Source of the DNA: UBA11136 sp964482135
GTDB taxonomy: Bacteria > Pseudomonadota > Alphaproteobacteria > UBA11136
Length of the DNA: 64,000 bases
Reading direction: 5' to 3'
Assembly (NCBI GenBank): GCA_964482135.1
Contig: CAYZWF010000001.1
Coordinates: 1-64,000, forward strand
Below, in pieces: positions 8,380 to 16,665 of the stretch. The translations under genes and the position numbers were made by a program. The notes below the pieces were generated by a model. That model was not told the DNA's origin. It ran no database searches and saw only the letters and a list, made by a program, of their open reading frames with translations. The number at the start of each line of letters is the position of its first letter. The stretch's first letter is position 1.

Positions 8380-9309
8380 CTATTCCCCGGTAACGGGAGC
8401 CTGCTTGCGCCGGGCTTCCTGGATGGCGATGTACAGGGTACTGCCGACGATGATGGCCGCGCCCACCCATGTCCAGAGATCGGGCACCTCGGCGAACAGG
8501 ATATAGCCGAAAAATCCGGCGAAGATCAGGCGCAGATAGCCAAACGGCGCCATGGCCGTGGCCTCGCCCAGGCGATAGCTGCGGATGTTGCAGAACTGCC
8601 CGGCAACGCCGAGAACCGCCACCCCCGCCAGAGCCACGTATTCCTCCAGGTTCGGCGTGCGCCATACCAACAGCGCCGGCACCAGCGAGACCCCCGTGGA
8701 AAACACGCCGTAATAAAACAGGATGGTGGAGGCCCGCTCAGTATGGGCCAGTGATTTGATGGTCATGATGACCACCGCCACCAGCGCCGCCGCCAGCAAC
8801 GCCACCAACATGGCCGGGTCGAACTCCCCGCCCTGTGGCCTCAGGATCACCACCACGCCGCCCAGCCCCACCGCCGTGGCGGTCCAGCGCCGCCAGCGTA
8901 TGGCCTCGCCGAACACCAGCACCGCCAGCGGGATGGTGAACAGGGTCTTGGTGAAGGAAATAGTGGTGGCTTCGGCCAGCGGCAGATGGGTGAGGGCGTA
9001 GAAACCACAGAACATGGCGGCCACGCCCAGGCCCGCGCGGCTGAAATGAGCGCCCATGCGGCTGGTGGCGAAGCTGGCGCGCCCGGCGCGCATCAGGAAG
9101 GGCAGGGTGAGAAGAAGCCCGAACAAACAGCGGAAGAAGGCGATCTCGAAACTGTCCATGCTCTGACCCGCCGTCTTCACCATCACCGCCATCATGGTGA
9201 AGGCGAGGTTGGACAACACCTGCCACACCGCGCCGCGCAAATTGTCGGGCAGGGACTCCCAACGGGCTTCCCAGTGGCGCATCAGGCGGGCGGGGGGAAG
9301 AGGCCTCAT
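8380..9309 (-). CDS. EamA/DMT-family transporter (second of a pair)
   Basis: A 309-residue inner-membrane protein with about ten transmembrane helices in two EamA halves. The first half carries MDSFEIAFFRCLFGLL and the duplicated half starts near TERASTILFYYGVFS. DMT transporters export or import metabolites and nucleotide-like compounds; the substrate cannot be predicted. Its start overlaps the stop of the preceding paralogous transporter by 4 nt, so translation is probably coupled. The two proteins share the FEIAFFRxLFGLL motif and overall layout, which suggests tandem duplication followed by divergence or a heteromeric pair. Confidence 0.9.
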   Translation of the reverse strand: MRPLPPARLMRHWEARWESLPDNLRGAVWQVLSNLAFTMMAVMVKTAGQSMDSFEIAFFRCLFGLLLTLPFLMRAGRASFATSRMGAHFSRAGLGVAAMFCGFYALTHLPLAEATTISFTKTLFTIPLAVLVFGEAIRWRRWTATAVGLGGVVVILRPQGGEFDPAMLVALLAAALVAVVIMTIKSLAHTERASTILFYYGVFSTGVSLVPALLVWRTPNLEEYVALAGVAVLGVAGQFCNIRSYRLGEATAMAPFGYLRLIFAGFFGYILFAEVPDLWTWVGAAIIVGSTLYIAIQEARRKQAPVTGE

Positions 9310-10220
9310 GGGTGCTCCTCTTCCTTTTTGGCGGCCTTCGATTCGTGATGGGCGAGATAGACCGACGCCGCGGCGATGATTCCCGCGCCGATCCAGGTCA
9401 TCGCGTCGGAAGTCTCGCCGAAGACGAAGAAACCGATCAGCGCCACGAAGGGCAGGCGGGCGTAATCATAGGGCATGACGGCGGAGGCATCGGCCACCGC
9501 CACGGCGTGGGTCATGGCGTAATTGCCCAGGGTGGCCAGCGCCGCTAAACCGAAGAGCTCCACCAGCTGTACCGATGTGGGCGTCTGCCACACCAACAGG
9601 GCCGGAATAAAGGTCAGCGGCACCATGAAAATCACCATATAGGTGACGATGGCCTGTATAGGTTCGGTGCGCGACAGCCCCTTCACCGAGAGATTGGCCC
9701 CGGCCAGCGTCACCGCCGAGGCCACCACCAAAACAGCGCCGGGATCGAGGACGCCGCTGCCCGGACGCAGGATGATGAGCGCGCCCACGAATCCGCACAA
9801 CGTCGCCCCCAGGCGTTTGCCGCGCACCACCTCGCCCAGGAACAGCGCTGCCCCCAATGTGACGAACAGCGGCGAGGTAAAGCCCAGCGCCACCGCATCG
9901 GCCAGCGGCACCATGGAGATGGCGGTGAACCACATGAGCATGGTGGCCGCGCCGAAGGCACAGCGCAGGGTATAAAGCCCCAGCCGCTTGGTGCGCAAAA
10001 TGCCCAGTCCCGAACGCGCCAGCCAGGGGGCGAGGATCAAAAGCCCGAATAAACTGCGGAAGAAGGCGATCTCGAAGGGAGGCAGCCCCGCCGAGATATG
10101 GCGTACCATGCCGGTGAGACCTGCCAGCGCGGCGGCCGAGATCAGCATCCACAGCGCCCCCTGCACAGGGGCGGGAATATCCTCCGCCATGGCGGTAAGG
10201 GATAGAGGCAGACGTGACAT
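9306..10220 (-). CDS. EamA/DMT-family transporter (first of a pair)
   Basis: The 304-residue membrane protein has ten predicted helices and two EamA repeats. Recognisable segments are FEIAFFRSLFGLLILAPWLA in the first half and RLPFVALIGFFVFGETSDAM in the second, with the conserved GE near the ninth helix. The C-terminus is a charged tail (HHESKAAKKEEEHP). It is the promoter-proximal gene of a minus-strand unit with its paralogue (4-nt overlap) and the zincin gene. Its start faces a TrmH-like methyltransferase gene across 136 nt. Confidence 0.9.
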   Translation of the reverse strand: MSRLPLSLTAMAEDIPAPVQGALWMLISAAALAGLTGMVRHISAGLPPFEIAFFRSLFGLLILAPWLARSGLGILRTKRLGLYTLRCAFGAATMLMWFTAISMVPLADAVALGFTSPLFVTLGAALFLGEVVRGKRLGATLCGFVGALIILRPGSGVLDPGAVLVVASAVTLAGANLSVKGLSRTEPIQAIVTYMVIFMVPLTFIPALLVWQTPTSVQLVELFGLAALATLGNYAMTHAVAVADASAVMPYDYARLPFVALIGFFVFGETSDAMTWIGAGIIAAASVYLAHHESKAAKKEEEHP

Positions 10221-10356
10221 GGCGTCAAACTAGGGTGAATCCCTCCGCACCGCCATCCCCCCTTGCCTCCTTCACGCCGCAGGTCTCTTGCCGGTCTTTT
10301 CGTCACTTGCCGGAGTTTCTTGATCTTGAATCGCCGGGAAGGCATCCTCTTACCCC

Positions 10357-10890
10357 ATGCGCGGCTATTTTGGAATCGGCGTGGAACGCATGAGCAAGGC
10401 CATGAACGCGGGCAGCCTGTTCCGCACCGCCCATGCCTTCGGCGCCAGCTTCGTTTTCACCGTGGACGCCAGTTTCACCCGCGCCGAGGTGGAGCAGGCC
10501 GACACCTCGCGCGCCTGGGCGGGAATGCCCTATTACGATTTTGCCGGTCTCGACGAGATGACCCTGCCCAAGGGCTGTGCCCTGGTGGGGGTGGAACTGC
10601 GCGAGGACGCCACCGAACTGCCCAGCTTCCGCCATCTCCGCTGTTGCGCCTATGTGATGGGGCCGGAACGGGGCGATCTGTCGCCGCAAATGGTGGAGCG
10701 CTGCGAGCACGTGATCCGCATCCCCACCGCCTTTTGCGTCAATGTGGCCATCGCCGGGGCGCTGGTCATGTATGACCGCCTCATCAGCCTCGAAGGTTTC
10801 CCCCTGCGTCCGGTGATGCCCGGCGCCGAGCCCGCGCCGCTGCCCGAACATGTGCGCGGGGCATTGAAACAACGGAGTAAGGAAAAATAA
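10357..10890 (+). CDS. TrmH/SpoU-like RNA 2'-O-methyltransferase
   Basis: A 177-residue SPOUT-fold protein about the size of TrmL-type enzymes. It has the N-terminal motif MNAGSLFRTAHAFGA (SpoU motif 1 with Asn and Arg) and the C-terminal AdoMet-binding knot YVMGPERGDLS followed by RIPTAFCVNVAIAGALVMYD. These residues support AdoMet-dependent ribose methylation of tRNA or rRNA. The usual Ser-Leu-Asn of motif 3 reads Cys-Val-Asn here. The gene is separate from the transporters upstream and precedes an IalB-like secreted protein by 90 nt. Target RNA is unknown. Confidence 0.88.
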   Translation: MRGYFGIGVERMSKAMNAGSLFRTAHAFGASFVFTVDASFTRAEVEQADTSRAWAGMPYYDFAGLDEMTLPKGCALVGVELREDATELPSFRHLRCCAYVMGPERGDLSPQMVERCEHVIRIPTAFCVNVAIAGALVMYDRLISLEGFPLRPVMPGAEPAPLPEHVRGALKQRSKEK

Positions 10891-10980
10891 AAGCGCTGGA
10901 AAAAATAAATCAGGAATCTGTTCAATAAACATTTGACGGGGGCTTGGCTTGCTTCCACGCCGGAGATATTCTCTTCCGCC

Positions 10981-11523
10981 ATGAAAAACACACCCAATAG
11001 TTTCCGTTTTTTGGCACGCCTCTTCGTGCTTTCCATTCTGATCTCCCTGATGTTGGGCATGGCCCCGGCGCATGCCGCCGATCCCGAACTCATCGGCAGC
11101 TATACCGACTGGAACGCCTTCGCCTATGACGAAAAGGCCGGTAAGGTCTGTTACATGGCGAGCTCGTCGCAGAAGGCAGAGGGCAAATATTCCAAGCGCG
11201 GCGACATCTATGCGCTCATCACCCACCGCAAGGCAGAGAAAAGCACCGGCGTGGTCAGCGTCATCGCCGGCTATGTCTATAAGAATGAGTCATCGGTTCA
11301 GTTAAAGATCGGTGGCAATGCATTCGAGCTTTTCACCGACGGCAACAAGGCCTGGGCCCGCGACGACAAGGGCGACAAGGACATGGTGCGGACCATGAAA
11401 CGGGGGCGGAAAATGGTGGTGAAGGGAACATCCTCGCGTGGCACCGCCACCACCGACACCTATTCCCTGACCGGGTTCTCCGCCGCCTATAAGGCCATCA
11501 GCGAGGCCTGCGGGGTAAAATAA
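10981..11523 (+). CDS. IalB-like secreted protein (invasion-associated locus B family)
   Basis: The 180-residue product has an N-terminal signal peptide (hydrophobic ISLMLGMAPAHA, cleavage after AHA). It then has the IalB-like layout: a GSYTDWNAFAYDEKAGKVCY segment, a small Cys pair (one Cys after the AYDE segment and one in the C-terminal EACGVK), and Lys/Asp-rich strands between. The family is periplasmic and widespread in alphaproteobacteria. Despite its name, it usually has no proven role outside Bartonella. ATG at 10981 is used because the signal peptide begins there; an in-frame upstream start at 10933 would only add a non-hydrophobic tail. Confidence 0.8.
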   Translation: MKNTPNSFRFLARLFVLSILISLMLGMAPAHAADPELIGSYTDWNAFAYDEKAGKVCYMASSSQKAEGKYSKRGDIYALITHRKAEKSTGVVSVIAGYVYKNESSVQLKIGGNAFELFTDGNKAWARDDKGDKDMVRTMKRGRKMVVKGTSSRGTATTDTYSLTGFSAAYKAISEACGVK

Positions 11524-11558
11524 TCCCGCCGCCCCGCCCCGCTTTCATTGCGGCCACC

Positions 11559-12764
11559 ATGATGGCCAACCATATGACCAACAGCATGACCCAGAACACG
11601 GCCTCCCATACGGCTCACCCCCCCGCCAATCCTGCTGATCCCAGTGCTGATTCAGGCGCGCTGCCCAGCCTCATCGGCATGAGCCGCGAAGACATGGCCG
11701 CCGCCATGGCGGCGCTGGACATGCCGGCCTTCCGTACCGGCCAGCTCTGGCACTGGGTCTATTTCCATGGCGCGCGGGAATTTTCCCAGATGACCACGCT
11801 GGCCAAGGACTTCCGCGCCCTGCTGGCCGAGCGCTACAGCCTGGCGCGGCCCGAAATCGTCGATCACCAAAAATCCGCCGACGGCACCCATAAATGGCTG
11901 CTGCGCCTGGCCGACGGCAACGAGGTGGAGACCGTCTTCATCCCCGAGGAGGACCGCGGCGCGCTGTGCCTTTCCTCCCAGGTGGGCTGTACCCTGAAAT
12001 GCAGCTTCTGCCATACCGGCACCCAAGGATTGGTGCGTAACTTGACGCCCGGCGAGATGGTGGCCCAGCTCATGGTGGCCCGCGATACCCTCGACGAATG
12101 GGCGGCGCCCAGCGGCCAACGCCTGCTCACCAATGTGGTGGTCATGGGCATGGGCGAACCCTTCTACAATTACGATGCCGTTTCGGCGGCCCTGAAAATC
12201 CTCATGGACCACGAAGGCATTTCCATTTCCAAGCGCCGCATTACTTTGTCCACCGCCGGGGTGGTGCCGCTGATGGCGCGCTGCGGGGCGGATTTGGGCG
12301 TCAATCTGGCGGTCTCGCTCCATGCGGTGCGCGATGAATTGCGTAACAAGCTGGTGCCGCTGAACCGCAAATACCCGCTGGCCCAATTGCTCGATGCGGC
12401 GCGGGCCTATCCCACCGCCAGCAACGCGCGGCGCATTACTTTCGAATACGCGATGCTGAAGGGCGTCAACGATTCTCCCGCCGATGCCCGGGAACTGGCG
12501 CGGCTGTTGAGAGACATCCCGGCCAAGGTCAATCTCATTCCCTTCAATCCCTGGCCCGGCGCGCCCTATGAATGTTCCACCAAGGGCGCCATGCGGCGCT
12601 TCGCCGGAATCCTCAACGATCTCGGCCTGTCGGCGCCGTTGCGCGATACCCGGGGCGGCGACATCATGGCCGCCTGCGGCCAACTCAAGTCCGAGAGCAT
12701 TAAGGCCGCCTGCGGACTGCGCCAACAAGAAAGCATTAAGGCCGCTCCTGTTCCGCTCAAATAA
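11559..12764 (+). CDS. rlmN: Dual-specificity 23S rRNA/tRNA adenine-C2 methyltransferase RlmN
   Basis: A radical-SAM enzyme that methylates A2503 of 23S rRNA and A37 of some tRNAs. The 4Fe-4S motif is CTLKCSFC and the upstream catalytic Cys is residue 137 (LCLSSQVGC). The second catalytic Cys is at 373 in DIMAACGQL. The protein then continues: a 12-residue block from this point is repeated, giving a second AACG with Cys385 and a third partial AA before the end. The 36-bp tandem repeat lies at about 12669-12740. The N-terminal ~30 residues are Asn/His/Ala/Pro-rich and may be overextended, since several in-frame ATG codons occur to 11586 and beyond. Confidence 0.95.
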   Translation: MMANHMTNSMTQNTASHTAHPPANPADPSADSGALPSLIGMSREDMAAAMAALDMPAFRTGQLWHWVYFHGAREFSQMTTLAKDFRALLAERYSLARPEIVDHQKSADGTHKWLLRLADGNEVETVFIPEEDRGALCLSSQVGCTLKCSFCHTGTQGLVRNLTPGEMVAQLMVARDTLDEWAAPSGQRLLTNVVVMGMGEPFYNYDAVSAALKILMDHEGISISKRRITLSTAGVVPLMARCGADLGVNLAVSLHAVRDELRNKLVPLNRKYPLAQLLDAARAYPTASNARRITFEYAMLKGVNDSPADARELARLLRDIPAKVNLIPFNPWPGAPYECSTKGAMRRFAGILNDLGLSAPLRDTRGGDIMAACGQLKSESIKAACGLRQQESIKAAPVPLK

Positions 12765-12790
12765 CCGCCCCCCGTAACAGCGTCTTTTCC

Positions 12791-12818
12791 TTGCCGCGAG
12801 AGCGCGTTTGCCTATACT
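12791..12818 (+). promoter_or_regulatory. Candidate sigma-70 promoter of argG
   Basis: TTGCCG (12791-12796) and TATACT (12813-12818) are separated by 16 nt, 65 nt upstream of the argG start. The match is reasonable but was judged only by eye. Confidence 0.4.
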
Positions 12819-12882
12819 GCGCGGCCTGATCTCTCGCCCTCATCATCCCTCGCCCTCATTACAAAAGAGGACGGACCCGCAC

Positions 12883-14100
12883 ATGAACGCCAAAAAGAAT
12901 ACCGTGAAAAAGGTTGTGCTCGCCTATTCGGGCGGGCTCGACACCAGCGTCATCCTGCGCTGGCTGGTGGACGCCTATGGCTGCGAGGTGGTGACCTTCA
13001 CCGCCGATCTCGGCCAGGGCGAGGAACTGGCCCCGGCGCGGGAAAAGGCGGAAACCATGGGCGTGAAGGAAATCTTCGTCGAAGACCTTCGCGACGAATT
13101 CGTGCGCGATTACGTCTTCCCCATGTTCCGGGCCAACGCTCTCTACGAGGGCACCTATCTTCTCGGCACCTCCATCGCCCGGCCGCTGATCGCCAAGCGC
13201 CAGATCGAGATCGCGGCCGAGGTAGGCGCCGACGCCGTGGCCCATGGCTCTACTGGTAAGGGCAACGACCAGCTGCGCTTCGAATTGGGCTATTACGCGC
13301 TCAATCCCGATATCAAGGTGATCGCGCCGTGGCGGGAATGGGATCTCGATTCACGGGAAAAGCTGGTGGCCTACGCCGAGGCGTACCAGATTCCGGTGCC
13401 CACCGACAAGCGCGGCGAGGCCGATTATTCCACCGACGCCAATCTGTTGCACATCTCGTACGAGGGCAAGGTGCTGGAAGACCCCTGGGCCGAACCCGAC
13501 GAGGACATGTTCACGCGCTCGGTCTCACCCCAGGCCGCGCCCGACGCCCCCACCGTGGTCGAGATCACGTTCAAGGGCGGCGACCCGGTGGCCGTGGATG
13601 GCAAGAAACTCGGTCCCGCCGACCTGTTGGCGCGGCTCAATGACCTGGGCGGCGCCAACGGCATCGGCCGCGCCGATATCGTCGAGAACCGCTATGTGGG
13701 CATGAAGTCGCGCGGGGTCTACGAGACGCCGGGCGGCACCATCCTGCTCGACGCCCATCGCGCCATGGAGAGCCTGACCCTGGATCGCGGCGCGGCCCAC
13801 TTGAAGGACGAGCTCATGCCGCGCTATGCCGAGCTGGTCTATAACGGCTTCTGGTTCTCGCCGGAACGGGAGATGTTGCAGGGTCTCATTGATGACACCC
13901 AGGCCGCCGTCAACGGCACGGTGCGGCTCAAGCTCTATAAGGGCGGAGTCCATGTGGTGGGGCGCAAGTCGCCCAACAGCCTCTACAGTTCGGCCCACGC
14001 CACCTTCGAGGCCGACCAGGTCTACGACCAGAGCGATGCCGAGGGCTTTATCAAATTGAACGCCCTGCGCCTGCGCCTGCTCGGCAAGCGCAAGAAATAA
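12883..14100 (+). CDS. argG: Argininosuccinate synthase
   Basis: A 405-residue enzyme that joins citrulline and aspartate with ATP in arginine synthesis. The PP-loop motif AYSGGLDTS follows KKVVL at the N-terminus, and GSTGKGNDQLRFELGYYAL and DTNLLHISYEGK-like segments match the type 1 family over the full length. ATG at 12883 gives the usual N-terminus (MNAKKNTVKKVVLAYSGG), whereas an upstream in-frame start would add 25 unrelated residues. argH and other arginine genes are not in the window. A candidate promoter is at 12791-12818, so the gene may be monocistronic. Confidence 0.97.
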   Translation: MNAKKNTVKKVVLAYSGGLDTSVILRWLVDAYGCEVVTFTADLGQGEELAPAREKAETMGVKEIFVEDLRDEFVRDYVFPMFRANALYEGTYLLGTSIARPLIAKRQIEIAAEVGADAVAHGSTGKGNDQLRFELGYYALNPDIKVIAPWREWDLDSREKLVAYAEAYQIPVPTDKRGEADYSTDANLLHISYEGKVLEDPWAEPDEDMFTRSVSPQAAPDAPTVVEITFKGGDPVAVDGKKLGPADLLARLNDLGGANGIGRADIVENRYVGMKSRGVYETPGGTILLDAHRAMESLTLDRGAAHLKDELMPRYAELVYNGFWFSPEREMLQGLIDDTQAAVNGTVRLKLYKGGVHVVGRKSPNSLYSSAHATFEADQVYDQSDAEGFIKLNALRLRLLGKRKK

Positions 14101-14127
14101 ACGCACAGCGCCACCACCCGCTCGCCC

Positions 14128-14817
14128 CTACGGCAGCGGCGTGAAACCGATCACCCATTCATGGGCGGCCAGCAGAACCCCGTAGAGAACCAGCCCGCCC
14201 GCGATCTTGCCCCAGCCGATTTCGGACATAGTTACCCGCGCCCGCCCGGCGGCGATGGCGGCGAAGGGAACCGCCGAGGTGGCCCTTGCGAAACGCTCCC
14301 AGTCGGGCCCATGAAGCCGCGCGCGCTTGGTGTCGATGAGCCATGGCCCGGCCAGCGCCAGTGCCAGAAAAGCGCCGAACAGCACCAGCCCGGCGGCGTC
14401 GCCGTTGGGCGCCAGATGAGCGCCGGCCCATAAAATAAGAGCCCACATGACGGGATGGCGGGTGACTTTGACAATGCCGCCTATCTCTTCGCCCCCCTCT
14501 TCGCTGCCCGGCAGCGCCACGTCACTTCTGATGCTGGCCCCGGCGCTGGTGAGGCCCGCCACCAACAGGATACAGGCCAGTGGCATGAGCAGAACCGGGA
14601 TCATGCGCATCCACGGGGCTTGCGGCCAGACCTCCACGAAGGGCGCGCCTGCGTAGGCGGTGATCATCCAGGCCAGCGCCCCCAGCGTCACCATCGAATA
14701 GAGAACCCGGAAACCGCGCTGCCCGAGAAGCCCCGTCAGCCGCGCGCGCGCAACCGTACTGGAGAGCCCCACATGACTCCCCAGCATAAAAGCCGCGGCC
14801 AGGATCAGTTCCGCCAT
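14128..14817 (-). CDS. NnrU-family membrane protein
   Basis: The 229-residue integral membrane protein has about six helices. It contains the NnrU-family segments FMLGSHVGLSS at the start and RHPVMWALILWAGAHLAPNGD in the middle, the latter resembling the isoprenylcysteine-methyltransferase-like RHP motif. NnrU was first linked to nitric oxide reductase activity, but most family members are distant from nor genes, and none is present here. ATG at 14817 is chosen; a longer frame would run into the folD stop region. It is the last gene of a minus-strand group with folD, DUF167 and yggT. Confidence 0.85.
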   Translation of the reverse strand: MAELILAAAFMLGSHVGLSSTVARARLTGLLGQRGFRVLYSMVTLGALAWMITAYAGAPFVEVWPQAPWMRMIPVLLMPLACILLVAGLTSAGASIRSDVALPGSEEGGEEIGGIVKVTRHPVMWALILWAGAHLAPNGDAAGLVLFGAFLALALAGPWLIDTKRARLHGPDWERFARATSAVPFAAIAAGRARVTMSEIGWGKIAGGLVLYGVLLAAHEWVIGFTPLP

Positions 14818-14863
14818 GGTTTTTTCGGACCCGCCTCTACCCCCCACGTCCCTACGCGCCCGT

Positions 14864-15769
14864 TTACGCGCCGGGGTCTTCCGGCTCGGTGAGTCCATGC
14901 TGGCGGCAGGCGGCGGTCAGTGTGTTCACCAACAGACAGGCGATGGTCATGGGACCGACGCCGCCGGGCACCGGGGTGATGGCTCCGGCCACCTGGGACG
15001 CTTCGTCGAAGGCCACGTCGCCCACCAGCCGGGTCTTGCCCTCGCCCTTTTCCGGGGCGTCGATGCGGTTGATGCCCACATCGATGACGGTGGCGCCGGG
15101 CTTGATCCAGTCGCCCCTCACCATTTCCGCTCTTCCCACGGCGGCCACCAGAATATCGGCCTCGCGGCAGACGCCGGGCAAATCCTTGGTGCGGGAATGA
15201 CAGATGGTCACAGTACAGCTTTCCTTGATCAGCAACGCCGCCATGGGCTTGCCGACGATGTTGGAGCGTCCCACGATCACCGCGTTGAGGCCCGACAGAT
15301 CACCCAGTTCGTCTTTCAGCATCAGGCTGCATCCCAGCGGCGTGCACGGCACCAGCGCATCCATGCCCGACCACAAGCGGCCGATATTGATGGCGTGGAA
15401 GCCGTCCACATCCTTGGCAGGATCGATGGAATCGAGCACCTTCTGGCTGTCGATATGACCGGGCAGGGGGAGCTGCACCAGAATGCCGTTCACGGCCTCG
15501 TCCTTATTGAGCTTCTCCACCAGCGCCAGCAAATCGGCCTCCGGCGTGGTGTCGTCGAGCCTGTGCTCGAAGGAGCGATAACCCACCTCCACCGTCTGTT
15601 TGGCCTTGTTGCGCACATAGACCTGGCTCGCCGGGTCTTCGCCCACCAGCACCACGGCCAGGCCGGGCACCAGGCCGTGTTCCTGTTTCAGCACGGCGGC
15701 CCTGCGGGCCAGGCTTTCACGTAAATTGGCGGCAAAGGCTTTGCCGTCGATAATCTTGGCTTCAGACAT
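14864..15769 (-). CDS. folD: Bifunctional methylenetetrahydrofolate dehydrogenase/cyclohydrolase
   Basis: A 301-residue cytosolic enzyme that oxidises 5,10-methylene-THF with NADP and hydrolyses the methenyl product to 10-formyl-THF. The catalytic Tyr/Lys motif is YVRNKAKQT, the substrate segment QLPLPGHID and the nucleotide-binding motif is VIVGRSNIVGKP, all typical of FolD. It begins inside the last codons of the DUF167 gene (8-nt overlap) and is followed by the NnrU-like gene. The yggT-DUF167-folD arrangement suggests one transcript starting upstream of yggT. Confidence 0.96.
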   Translation of the reverse strand: MSEAKIIDGKAFAANLRESLARRAAVLKQEHGLVPGLAVVLVGEDPASQVYVRNKAKQTVEVGYRSFEHRLDDTTPEADLLALVEKLNKDEAVNGILVQLPLPGHIDSQKVLDSIDPAKDVDGFHAINIGRLWSGMDALVPCTPLGCSLMLKDELGDLSGLNAVIVGRSNIVGKPMAALLIKESCTVTICHSRTKDLPGVCREADILVAAVGRAEMVRGDWIKPGATVIDVGINRIDAPEKGEGKTRLVGDVAFDEASQVAGAITPVPGGVGPMTIACLLVNTLTAACRQHGLTEPEDPGA

Positions 15770-16110
15770 TCTTACTCCTTATCCATTCTTGCAACCGTTG
15801 CAAAAGAACTTCCCCATCCCCTTCAATCAGAACCGTTTTGCGCCGCGAGCTCGCGCCCGCGACAATGGAAAGGCTGGACTTCGGTATCCGCCATTGTTTG
15901 GCCAACAGCTTCAACAGCGCCCCATTGGCCTTGCCGCCCCCGACCCGCACCGTTTTGTGGCTCGGTGACGCGAACTGTGACAACCGGATGTTCCTTCCCG
16001 TCCGCCGCGACTCCGGAAATACAGGCTTTTTTCGCTCCCGGGGTCAGGCGGAGCGCGACCTTAAGCCCCCGCGTCTCCTTTGTGAAGGGGCAAGCTGCCG
16101 CCTCAGGCAA
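15762..16110 (-). pseudogene. DUF167 (YggU) family gene broken by a frameshift
   Basis: Two overlapping frames each hold half of one DUF167 domain. From the TTG at 16110 one reads PFTKETRGLKVALRLTPGAK and on to VVTVRVTEPQNGAG. The expected continuation GGKANGALLKLLAKQW and SIVAGASSRRKTV lies one frame over and stops at 15762. Removing one base from the C5 run at 15937-15941 would join them as a single ~115-residue protein. The break therefore lies between about 15930 and 15990. It is either a real frameshift or a homopolymer sequencing error. The gene overlaps yggT upstream (8 nt) and folD downstream (8 nt), the normal family neighbourhood. Family function is unknown. Confidence 0.75.
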
Positions 16111-16387
16111 AATAATAGATGAGCGAATACTGCAGGGTATAAAGCAGCAGGATCAGCACTACCGGCGAGATATCCAGCCCCCCCATGAAGGGCAGGAAAC
16201 GCCGCACCGGCGCCAACAGGGGCTCGGTAATGCGATAGAGAAAATCGCCCACCAGATAGACGAAGCGGTTGCTTGTATTGATGACGTTGAAGGACACCAG
16301 CCAGCTCATCACCACCGAGATGATCAACAGCCAGATATAGATATTGATCACCTGATAGAGCAGGAAAACGATGGGATTCAAGGTCAC
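16103..16387 (-). CDS. YggT family membrane protein
   Basis: The 94-residue protein has two hydrophobic helices (NPIVFLLYQVINIYIWLLII and ISPVVLILLLYTLQY) around the family motif YRITEPLLAPVRRFLP. YggT proteins are small inner-membrane proteins linked to osmotic stress, cell division or cytochrome-related clusters in different groups. GTG at 16387 is chosen because GGAGG lies 9 nt upstream and the family starts with a short hydrophilic lead before the first helix. A longer frame would add 29 unrelated residues. Its stop overlaps the start of the DUF167 gene. Confidence 0.88.
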   Translation of the reverse strand: MTLNPIVFLLYQVINIYIWLLIISVVMSWLVSFNVINTSNRFVYLVGDFLYRITEPLLAPVRRFLPFMGGLDISPVVLILLLYTLQYSLIYYFA

Positions 16388-16498
16388 GTGACGGGCCTCC
16401 GCGAAAGCCGGGTGATCTGGGCCGGGTTGCTCCGGGTTGCGGCCAAACCTACCCTCCCTGTCCGCCGCGTTCAAGAAAGACTAAATCTTTGAAAAATT

Positions 16499-16574
<76 letters not shown>

Positions 16575-16665
16575 GAAAAAAATCGGAACCACCCCTAAAA
16601 AATCAGGGTGGATAGTGGGGGCGGATAATGTGTCCCGCGCCAAGCCCTGTCAAGCATACTGCCCG

